Shown: piece by piece, positions 23,301-35,300 of the stretch | Numbering within the stretch: the first letter of the stretch is position 1 | Layout: every line of letters begins with the position of its first letter | NCBI GenBank assembly: GCA_013365365.1 | Contig: JABVXU010000428.1 | Location: forward strand, 1 to 47,075 | Origin: Cruorifilaria tuberocauda | Taxonomy: Eukaryota; Nematoda; Chromadorea; Rhabditida; Onchocercidae | Reading direction: 5' to 3' | Length of the DNA stretch: 47,075 nt | Translations under genes and position numbers: made by a program | The notes under the pieces: generated by a model | Told to the model about the DNA's origin: nothing | What the model saw: the letters and a program-made list of their open reading frames with translations, nothing else | Databases searched by the model: none

Positions 23301-26300
23301 TTTAAATAGTAATAATACTTTAAAGTTCGTATATGAAATATTAAAGGTAATTGATCAAAAACTCTATCAATTTTGTCTTTAAGAAATAGCAAATGGGTAA
23401 AATGATTTCCCCTATCCAATTTTAGTAAGCCTTAAAAACATTCACTCAAAATCCATAATCCATCTACGAATCTATTGCAATTTCAGCGATGGTTATGATA
23501 TCCACACTTCTGTATATTAATTTAAAGTTCTTGAAAGAGCTGTTGAAGTTCTAGCAATAGTGGACTGAAGTTACGTTGATAGCTGAATACGTTACTATTA
23601 TGTTAACAAAGATAAACAGAACAAATATAATGCGCGCAATATTCTCTCTACCTCATCACCAGAAGAAAAATTGAATACTGCTCACCTTAGTTTGACAGAA
23701 CCATCGTTTCCGTCTGCTCATCCCACACTTATCAGCAATAAGCGGTGTTGTTTCGCAGTAATCAGTTAGCACCATTTCTTCACAATGCAATAAATGTTAA
23801 CACTCTGCTACTTCACTCACCATAACAGTAAAAAAATAAACGCTAAAGCGCGAATGAGCATAATAAACACGTAACGTTAAAATCTTAATACAAAAATTTT
23901 CAACACAAAGATACATGACACGGAAAATTAAACTTTCAAGTTTCAAATGAATTTAATAAATGCCTATGCTCCCTCCAAACTGATTATGTGTTAAATACTA
24001 CCAAATGACAAAGACTAACTACAGACACAAAAAGAAAATATAATCCACTCATAAGCTAAATTGCCAAAGTACGAAAGGAATGAGCGATTTCAACGCTTTC
24101 AAGCAGAAATTTAGCCTTTTTTCAGGAAAAAAATGGAAGGTTAATATGGCTTATGATTCATCCAACAATTTATGTGTTAACTAGTAACTCTGTCGCATTG
24201 CTAATGCATAATGTAGATGGAAAATTTTAAACTGAAATAACAATAGCTCAATGGATCTGAACTGATCCTTTTCAATAATTCATTTTCGCCTATTTTTATA
24301 AAATCCAACTCACATCTCACTTCCGATACTTCTTTTTGTCTATTACAACAATACATCAGCAATTTCATAAAAATTTATTGAAATATCTTAAAGTTCATAT
24401 TAGTCATTTAATAATTCTAACAAAGTAGAAAACAGGTTCCATGAAAGCCAAGAAATTGGTTGACGGAGAGAATCGAACTATCTATGATTTTTTTGCTAGC
24501 AACAGTGACAATTAATAAAATGAGAGAAGTATCAGAAGCTGTTATCCAGTATTCAATTTTGCCTCTGTAAGTTCTGGCATAAAAATCTCTGATCGGTAAG
24601 GAAAAATACACATTTTATATTACATGGGGAAAATAGATTGAGAAACATGGATGAAACTAGAAAATGTTTTTTATCACAGTATCGAGAGCATTAACGAAAA
24701 TTAAAAGTAGGAAAATTGAGAAAAGATGTTGAATTCCTAGATCCTTCCCGGGTAAGATACATGACGACAAATGACCAAAAAATTAATAAAAATTCGAAAC
24801 ATCAAGAGAAAAAAGAGAACCTTTTATAACATGCAGGAATGGATAATAAGTAAAAGTGGTGAGGCATAAGGTGATAAGATAATTACAGGAATACAGACAG
24901 CATATCGGTTCCGTACTGGGCACATTGATCATAATCAAACCCAACATACATAGCACATATACCATACTTTACATATATATATATATATATATGAATCGTG
25001 ACAAGAGTTTGAAGGATGGCAGGAACCACCGACCGAAATCCCAAATAGTACCAATTCTTAGAAAGGAACAGATATATATATATATAGATCTTCCCACAAC
25101 ACCATCAGATCCCACAAGTATCAGCTGTCAAAATCTAAATAAATTCTATATTACAGTAAAGACCTAGAAAATATTTCATAGTTAACAAACGATTTATTTG
25201 TTAGCGAAAGAATTTAAAAAATGGTCGGCAAGATTTCTTCACGACAATATATATGAAATGAAAAAAAAGGGAAACTGAAAAATACGCAACAATTAAAAAT
25301 ATTAACTAAAATAGATTTCAGAATTTTAAGAAGGACTTTAAGTTCTTTCTAGAATAACTTATTAGATGCATATTTTATCAATGAATATTTCAAGAAAAAT
25401 AATAAATAAATCAAATATCTTCTACATCCACGATATATAAACAAGAAGCATGGATAGAGAAGATTTTCGTAGTAAACTTTTTTCCGATAACATGTAAATT
25501 TTCGTAACTTGAAACCAGTAAGGGAAGGTCAGAAATGACGAGAACAGTCTCTTAAGCAGTTTACATACTGCAAATGAAAATCAAAATTTGGACTATGAAT
25601 CACCTATTTATTTCGTGTGAATGTACCAATCTATTTGCTATAGTATTTTGACGATAATTTCAACGGAAATTCTATTTCAGCCTATATATTAATTTTTTTC
25701 CAAAACATACAAATGAATCGACGATCATTTTATACCGTATCAAGTGTTGGATCGAGTGATAATTGCACGAAAATCTTTTTTCAAAAAAATATCCCGGAAC
25801 TATAACAAGTACCTAATAATGTGAGTTTTTGCACTCTTAATTAGATTAAAAAGTGTAGTGCTGGAAGAAATAATTTTTCAGGAATACTATAGATCCTCTT
25901 ATTTTTAAAATAAAAGATTTCATTTTTGCTGAAGAAAATGTCACAAAATAATAACATAAACTGTTATAACTTAGTTCTCAACTGAAATTTCCAAGATGTT
26001 GAATTTTGACGACGATCTTCTATTGTTGCCTATCTAGTAATTTAAAAATTTTTATTAGTTGAGGAACGGATCTTTCACTTCCTCAACTAATAAAAATTTT
26101 TAAATAGATATAATTTACAATAATAAGAATAGTGAAAATTCATGTTCCATTCATCATTATTTTGATGCGAAGTGAGTGATAAAGAGAATAACGGTAAAAC
26201 TATGCGAATAAGAAATCGTTTAAATTATTCGTTAAGAAATTTTGAAAGGAGAAATTTCAATGTCCAACCTTTCTCCGCCTGCGAATGAGATTACGAAAAG

Positions 26301-29300
26301 AGGAAAGGCCATCAATAGAAACTATCAAATGCGAAATTAATCACAATCATCTGCCTCTTTTCAACATAAGTTCTAAACGCTGATTACACAAAGTTTGCAT
26401 ATATCACTCTCTCTATACCTCTCCATCTTCTTTCCGCTACTTATCACAGCCAGCTCTTCTCCATGCCGTCTACGAATCGTTGCCAAATGATCAAATACGA
26501 AGAAGAATTAAGCCAGCAAATGCCTAAATGTTTCTCCGGACACACAAAGAGACACTAATCATTTTTTATGTTTGCAATTGCCCGTCTCAAAGGGCGCTTC
26601 TTACCACAACTGCTACTGATTCATTTGATTTGACCAGATCTACGGCAGTGACTGACACTTTCAGCAGACATTATGTCTGCTCAGCTCTCTTAGAACAAAT
26701 GATGTGAGACGTGGTAATTGCAAGACTTTCAGGATTCTTCAGATTTCCAGAAACTTTCAAGCAGCATCTAAATTTTTCTAAATAGATATAAATTAACAAC
26801 TCATTATTCTAGGCAACCTCAGATTTTTCAGCTCTATAAATGTAAATAAAGTCTCCCTTTTTAAATCTTGAAAATATCTCATGGAATATGTCAAAGCGAA
26901 AGAGCTAAAAAGGTTCAAGAATATAGCAAATAACAACTAAGATTTCAAATTCATTTCAAAAAACATTTTTCTTAAATATATCAAGGAAATGATATATCAG
27001 CAGAATAAAGATAACCGCAGTGGGAGAAAGGGAGAGAAAAGAGTGAAAGAAAACAAGCAAGCTTTATTTAATGTGTGAAAACGCAAGGAAATAGAGCAGA
27101 AAGATGATTTGAAAGAACTTTGGGATTCACATATATTAAACAATAGTCTGCGTAAATATATTCTGTGTAAATATATTAATATACTAAATATGCGTAAATA
27201 TACTACCAACCATGGTAATGAATTGATGTTTTCAGCGAGAACAGGTAAGATGAACATTTCATTTTTTCACACCTTGTTTTCTTCTTATTTTCAAAAAATG
27301 AATTTCCGGTGGTTTGTTAGAAACAAACTTTCTCTTCTCTTCCTCTTCCTGTTTCTAATGGGCTAGCGCATTTATTTTTCCTCTAACTTCCGTTGCAATT
27401 CTCTTGGAAAAACTCATCGTAAAATCAACGATGTTCTTTTGTATGCTCAAACAAGACACGAAATGCACTTCAGTGATAAGCAAATTCGTCTTTCTTTCTA
27501 GTTTTAAAAGTAATAATTTAAATTTTTTTCAAAAGGACTTGCTAAGCAAATCAAACATACCAAATGTACATGCTTTTGAAAATTTCTCGAATAAAAAGTA
27601 TGAAATGAAGATAAATGATAAAAAGCCATACACATAAAAAGACGTTCGCGGAAAGAAGAATAAAGATGTCAACGAGATAGAGCATATTACATGATGAGAA
27701 AATATTTACAAAAACTATTTCCGTACATTTTTTATTATCTTATCTATCCAATTTTTAACCTAGGAGAGAAATAGCAAACGATAAAACAGAAACTGCTGTA
27801 AATTCTTGTGATTTCCGTTTTGCTTATCTCGTTTCTATTCGAGGCAATAGAAGAAACATGACTGCATAGAAGAGAAGATGTTTAAAATCTAATATAGCAA
27901 TAGCAAGCAAATAAAAGATCAATGTTTCCAATCTAGAACTGAAAAAGAGAATTGAATGAGCAGTTTTAAACTAAACTGATGTGAATAGTGTTATTTAACC
28001 AGTTGATAAACGAACAAAAAGTGAACATCTGTACTAACATTAGGATGAAGTTGATCCTTATAAAATTCATCATCGGATTTATAAATTCTATGAACCCCTT
28101 ACCCTCACGCTTGGCTCTACTTCCAAAGCATACGGTTCATTCTGATACATCTGGATTATAAATTCTATGAACCACTTACCCTCACGCTTGGCTCTACTTC
28201 CAAAGCATACGGTTCATTCTGATACATCTGGATATCACTAATAATTGATGCTATCCGGCGACATTTCACAAAAGACACCATTACTTTACGACCTGTTGCA
28301 CCAACAACTGATGTGTTATTTTCGGTACTAATCTTAAATACAGTGGGATAATTATCAGCAAAATTGTTATAAAACTTTGAACAAAATAAAATTGAACTTC
28401 AAGTTTGATGGGATTTGTTCAAAATATGCAAATCAGCGGATAAAGATTGCGATAAATAAAAGTTGAGTAATAGGATGAACACTAACTCTCATACAACTAC
28501 TTTAGATGCAAATAAACTATCAAATGTATCAAAAATTAGGTACAACATATCTTTCATCAAACTTCTCAAAAATTAGGTACAAATGTATTAAATTTGATGA
28601 TATTCTTCTACAAAACGAAAGTACGAGGGACATTGTATTTTTCATTTTGGAAACTAAGTAAAGATGTTCAAATTTATTACCAATCTGCGTTATAAATCTA
28701 AAAAACTGACATAGACATCTTGAATGTTTAAAAGAACTTTCAGCATTTCAGTTCCAGCAAGCACTGAAAATTTAGAATGGATGTAACTTATAACAGAGAT
28801 ATATAATTATAAAAACACCATGTCTTCGATAGATTAAAAAAAAAAACCTGTTCATGAGTAAGATCTTCGCTCTGTACAAACGTGCTGTTTCCTTCCTCGT
28901 AAAAAAAGATTTTGGAAAGATAATGGCCTTAAAGATTTCGATTAAACACAATGATATAAAAAAATTTTAATATAATATGTACATTCATTTTAAGGAGGAT
29001 ATCATAACGATATTGCTGCAACCTATAAACTATGTCTGAACTACGATGAAAATCGAAGATGTTGATATCAAAAGAAATTCTTTAATACTATAATACTATA
29101 ATACATATTCCGTTAGAATTTTTCTTTGCAGTAAAATTTGCTAGGTTATTTCCTAACCTACCTGCATAATAATATTTATTAAAACTGACCAAAAAAAGGA
29201 ACACAAGGTGGATTGATACTTTTCAACCTTTCAATCATTTCCTTCCAGTGTGGATTACAAAGTTTTTTGAATTTTTCATACCATATTTGCTTTTCTCGAT

Positions 29301-32300
29301 CAATTCTCTTCAAACTAGTTATTATGAACTCATACAGTTATTATAATATAAAGATTTTCAATTTAGGAAAAAGTAAAATATAAATATAAACAAAAAAGGC
29401 ATGGTAACAAACACACTTTCAGTAAACATAAAAAAAAAAATACCTCCCAACATGCCTTTAGTCGATATACTGAACTGCTATTCAGAGCAGAATACAAAGC
29501 AACAAGTCCAGTGAAATTGTTGAGTTCTTCAAAAACGGACATTATTTCCAGTACTCGTGAGAACATATAGACCCGCTCATCAAGTGAAATAGTTTCAACA
29601 ATGGAGCGAGCAACCCAATAAGTTAACTAGAAAAAAGTTAATTAAGTTAACTGGTCATACGGTAGTCTACTATACTTATCGAGACATCATTGAAAACATT
29701 TCGAAAATACAATAAAGTAAATAAATGAAATTTAATGATAACGAAAACTAATTCCTGTGAACAAGTTTTAAAGTATTAATGTGGAATTTTAAGCAAAGTA
29801 ATAACAAACCATAGTGCTGTGATCGATAAGCTTCAGCAGTTGTGGACTTCTAAGATCCTTATCTCTTTTTGTCCATGCTGAACCAACTAATTCAATGGGT
29901 TTGATAGCTTTATATAGATCAAACTGCAACAGAGTTATCTGACGACCAATTTCAATTGGATGGAGTGAGAGTATATCATATGTCTCAATGGCTCCTTTCT
30001 CAGCAATATGCCACAAAATCTAAAAATGATCAGTTAAGATATTACAAAAACAAGGAAGCAAAGATGAACATTTCAGTCTCTAAGGATGAATCATAAAAAT
30101 CCCAGTTTCGTTAACTGAAATCATTTAAATGATTCATTCATACAAGCCGAAGTTCTTATCGTCTGAATGCGACCAAAAAGAACAAAAAACTATTTTTTCC
30201 ATAAATTCAAAAATTTAAGCCAACTAGCGACTGCTATCTGCCTTATTACCTTTGGTTTCTGTGGACCATACGAAGTGGCCGTCGACGAAGAAGGCTCGCT
30301 TTCTAAACCATTCTGCGTTGCGTCGGCTCGCTTTTTTCTTCCGATACAAGTATGCAAAAAAAAAATATATACATATCGCGATTTATAGATACGAGCTTTT
30401 GCAAAACGAATACCACAACTTTCAAAAAATATGATAAGAACTACTCTTAATAAAGTGATATAAGAAGCATTTATATTTTTGAGAATAAGTCATCAGGATA
30501 ATGACATTATACCAAAGGAAGTTCACAATGAAAAGGATTATGACTTATAAACAGGAAATTTGTTACTTTAATACTTTTACACCATTTCTTGTATTGATTG
30601 ATAACTTTTCCATGAGAATCAGTTTCTTCCAGAAACGAACATAAATCTTGTAATAGAACTGGATTATGCTCGAAATCATACCAGTGATTATTTACCCACT
30701 GTCGAATCACGCTTAGTACTCTATGTGAAAATTTTCTATGAGAGAAATTTCTACGAATAAATAAAAAATGCATGCATTCTTAACGTATGTGTTTCCAAAT
30801 TCTTAGTCTTCTGTTGATTCCACCGTTGTTAAAAAGAAGCTTTATTCTATAATCAGTTACTAAAGATATAAAAAAAATATTGTAAAAATACCTGCACTGT
30901 ATTGGCTGCTCGTATTCTTTGCGAAATCGTTGATAACTTCGTTCAATTCTATGTAATAATGTCGGAGAGATCTGGGTCCGTAGACCTTGCGAATGTACCG
31001 TAGCATAAGGGCCATTTAAAAGCTCTCTAAAACAACTGCATATTCTCTTCCCTACACATTTTATTTAGGATAAAACTTCTTTATTTAAATTTTAAAACGT
31101 ACGAAATTAGCAATGAATAGAATCAACCGTTTACAAATTTTGTATTTTGATAGATTTTAAAATATAACTTGATAAAACTTCGCAGATTTTACCGTGATTC
31201 CAAGTTAGATATATTGTTTGCTTCAGCTATTTGGAGCTGTGACGGAGTAGGTACTTGAAAACGTTCGATGAGCAACTGCAACAATTCTGAAGAGGTGCAA
31301 AATGAGTGATAAGTGGTTAGGAAAGTCCTCACGTAATTATAATCCGTGTATCTGAAAATATAGGTAATTAATGCAAAAATGATTCCTTCTTGATTCTAAA
31401 TAAATTAAATTTAGAAAAAAGAAAGCTGTCTGAGGCACCCACAAAACTCACGAACCATTAGTCGTTATAAATTTCAAAAATTTCGTTAACCAGAATCAAG
31501 AAACTTGCAGATGATAAGTTAAGCGTTCGACAAGTTTGAGAACAGTTCCGTGTTTAACAACTGGTATACCGCTGCTCGATGTGTAGTCTTCAAACACAAT
31601 ATTTTCATCACAATCTTGATCAGCGAACCTAAAGCTTTCATTTAAAAAAACCAACAAGATTCTAAGTCCACCACTGCAAAAATAAATGTCACAAAGCATT
31701 TGCCAGCAATGATATTAATATAAATACAAAATCATACCTATACTGGTCAGACGTAGGCAAAATAAGTGGGATTCGTTTTTCTTCTTCTTTTAATGATGCG
31801 TCTAACATTCGATCTAACGAACTGGAAAAGCATCGAAAAAGAATTTTAGGCATCAAAAATTTGAATTACAAGTGAATATAAACAAATCAAAAATTGAAAA
31901 CCTACACACCTTTTTGCTTGAATTTTGACTAAATCACACATCCAATTAGTTTTCTCTTCTGGTGTTCGACAAAATAGTACCCAGGAAGTGTTGTCGCCTC
32001 GGTCATGAGTTATTGATCGCGACACAATTTTAAAAGCATTTTGAAGTTCTGGAATGAGTCACTGGATATCCAATAAAAATAAAATCAATTACGGTACAAA
32101 TATTTCTCAGCTAATAACTTTAGTTAGTAGAAAAGTTAACTAAAGCACTACGCTCAAATAAAAACATAAATCATCTAAATATCAATATAAATTTGCAAGA
32201 TCACAGAACCTTCAGTGTCCTTCAGATCGAATATATCTGTTTTACGTATAAGCACTTTATCCTTGAATTTATAAAGTGGTTTTTCGGGTCTTGAAGAGCG

Positions 32301-35300
32301 TAATGTTTTACAAAGCACCAAAAGATGGTCGAAAAGGAATGTATGGCGCACAGTTGTTCCTCTACTTTTTTTCAATGTGTCTGTAAGAAATACTTGAAAT
32401 CGAAAATAATGATTTGTAAAATTGCCATAATGACATAATATAGCTAAAATTTAAAGAAAAACATTATAATAACAACGGTTATTTTTCTGAGGAATTTAAA
32501 CCGCCTGCTGTAACAAATTCAAATAAAAAACTTACCAGTAGAAGACAGTGGTCCAGATCGTAATAATAACAAATCACCTTCTGCAATTCATTGAAAAGAC
32601 ATTTTTTCCCATCATTATGTTTGGATGAATTTTAAATGATAAATAGCTTTACTATGCAGATTTTTTATGACAGTAAATAATTTTTTCGTATGAAAATTTG
32701 TGAGAAACATTACCTTTAATAACTTCTGCACATTTGTAACCGATTTCCTTGCCTTCCCATAATTCAATACTTCGTTGAATCTCTTGAATCCTTCGCCTTT
32801 GACGTGAACAATTTGACTCTGGCAAAGCTCGAACGCTTTGTTCCCTATAGAATGCAAAATGATAATGAATGATAAACAAAACCATTTTTTCAAAAATGAC
32901 GAAATAGCGATATATTTATATCCTAATAAAAATGAAAACTAACGCTTTCAAATGATTAATCAAAAATGAAGGGCATAGTGATTCCATTTTCATGGCAAGA
33001 CCGCTAAAATAACTTTTCGTGCTTTTTAAATCCTCAATTTCATCAACCGGTCGTGCCAAATGACATAAAATCTAAAATAATACTGTAATAAATTCGAAAA
33101 TCGTTCTTTAATAGTGACATTATGCGCCAAATAATTTATAGAGATATGCGATTATTTCTTACAGTAAATGATTATTAAATTCAGTACTGTTAGGATGATA
33201 CGGTAATGTGATATATCAGAGTAAAAAATTAGAATCGAAATTTAAATGTATTCAGAACAAATAAGTAATTTTGAGTAATATGAAAAAACTAACATTTGTA
33301 AATTCAACGTAACGAAAGAAATGAATAACAGGTATTTCAAGAAGAGAGGGAAGAACGTATTTAACAGCAAGTCGAAATGTTTCACCCCCGGGAGTTATAC
33401 TGTGTGCTCGATCCTCCAGCTGAAAAATGAAACTGAATGCTTTTCTTTCTGAAATATACTCAATTATTCACAAAATTTTTTCGTTGTATTAAATACTGAT
33501 TATGAATAAAATATTAGGTTTAAACATGAAAAAAAATAATGGTTCTGAACAGTAACAAAAAAGTGCACAATGTTCACCATGAAAAATTGCTCGTACTTAG
33601 CGTTGTTTAACACTTTTTCTATTACAGTTGTCAACGATTCCTTGAATAAATCCTTAAAATAAATTAAAAGGAATAACGAGACATAACTTTTACTATCAAA
33701 CCTTCAACATTACAAATAAAAAAGAAACTTCAAATCATATTTTGTTGGATTTATTTATCTTATAGAAAATGATACCATATAAGCAATATAAACATCAAAT
33801 TCATGAGCTTCCGCAAGCTCCCACAAACCGGCTCCCACACATGGAGTATCTGACATTTCAATTGCATCTTCCAGCATTCGCTGGACCTTTACTGTTAATT
33901 CATGCAATTCCAAAATGTTACCGAACATTTGATCAAGATAGTGCTGAAAACACATTTTACTAATATCATTGGAAAACTTGAACCTAGTCATAAATATAAA
34001 TAAACAACTGCAATAAGCGAAGATATTAAAACTTATTAAAAATCACCTCATCAGATTTCTCGAAGATAGTTTCAAAACGACGCCGGAAAACATGGATGAT
34101 AAGATTGAGGTCTCGGAGATATTGAGCTTCTTCACGATTGAAATCGCGTGATGCCTGGATTTATATTTCTTTTGACAATCACATAGAAAATACATAACAA
34201 AAGCACGTGCATCAAATAAATGTGGAAAAGCAGAGGCAGAATTGCCATCTGCTGCAAAGGCTGTAATATAAATGAAAAATGCGTGATTTCAAAATAAGCT
34301 AAAAATCACCTCATCATATGACATTTCTTGCACGATATCCTCAACATTATCATTTAATATTCCAGCTGTCGATGTCTCCTCCTCATTATATAACATTTCT
34401 GTAAGCTCCATCAAGCTCTATAAATAAGTTCATAAGATATCATAAAATATAACGCACAAATCGTAGAGCATGCAGATGATTATTAGATAAGGAATCTGTC
34501 GTTTGTAACAGTCCCATTTAAGACTCCAAGTTTATCAGTAGTAATAAGAAAAGACATATGCAGATTTTGAAAAATAAATTTACTCACCGTGTCAGCACTA
34601 AGCGCTATTTTCAAATTCTGTAGACCAATGGTAGGGTCACATTTCCTTATATTTTTTACATAATTTCCAGTCCACTGAAATAAGGAACAATTAATTCAAA
34701 GCTAATTTAAAAAGATAGAATTAAACATGTTCCAACATACCTTCAAAATATCAGCAGCAATGTATTCAATAACGGAAAGCAAATATAGCATTACTTCTTC
34801 ATCTAGTTTGTAACCCAGCAATTCCTGGAAAGACTGATTTCATTGAAATCATAGCTGCAAATGCTTCCCTACCAAATATTTTCTTACTTCTACAAAGTAG
34901 CAGTAAAGTAATTTATTATTTCAAAGCAAAAAAATATGCCGATGATACCTTCAATTTTGGTTGCAACGTATGCAAAAGCAATACCAAGCTTTTCGAGTTT
35001 GCATTTCGTTTATCATGCAATTTCTTTCGTGGGATTCTGTGTAATGCTTCAGGAGTATTTTGAAACTGAAACCAGGTTTTCATAACTAGTCGATTTTTAT
35101 CAATACAGAAATCCTATATGGCAATAACGTTGAAAAATTAATGAAAACTCCAAAATGACCTGAGTAACCCAGTGAAACATGCTTGCCGGTAAAGTGGTAC
35201 GCATACTTCGCTCCATATCTTCGATTGTCTGCGGACGACATTCTAACAATTCAAAAAATAAACATATCAGTATTTCTTCGATATGTTCAGCAGCTGCTTG

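Larger units (their letters stand above)
19286..28179 (-). other. giant 8.9-kb SOS intron
   Basis: Separates exon 26 (ending EVEPSVR) from exon 27 (starting [11 protein letters not shown]), a junction inside a segment conserved with human SOS1 (RVESDIKRFFENLNP), so the two exons must be joined. All other SOS introns are below about 1 kb. The intron holds a perfect 26-bp hairpin (26040-26105), a 19-bp palindrome (26663-26681), TA-rich microsatellites (24971-24991, 25072-25086) and several coding-like islands listed separately. Confidence 0.9.

Noticed and set aside
24461..24490. tRNA T-arm-like string (reverse complement contains GTTCGATTC followed by CCGTCAACCA)
   Set aside because: No matching 5' acceptor strand, D-arm or anticodon arm within tRNA distance, and the T-stem does not pair.
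24925..25167. 80-aa plus-strand ORF
   Set aside because: It largely translates TA dinucleotide repeats (IYIYIYIY) and has no coding or splice support.
27001..27637. Several 77-86 aa ORFs on both strands
   Set aside because: Low-complexity, hydrophobic or Lys-rich translations of AT-rich DNA, open on both strands, with no exon signals.
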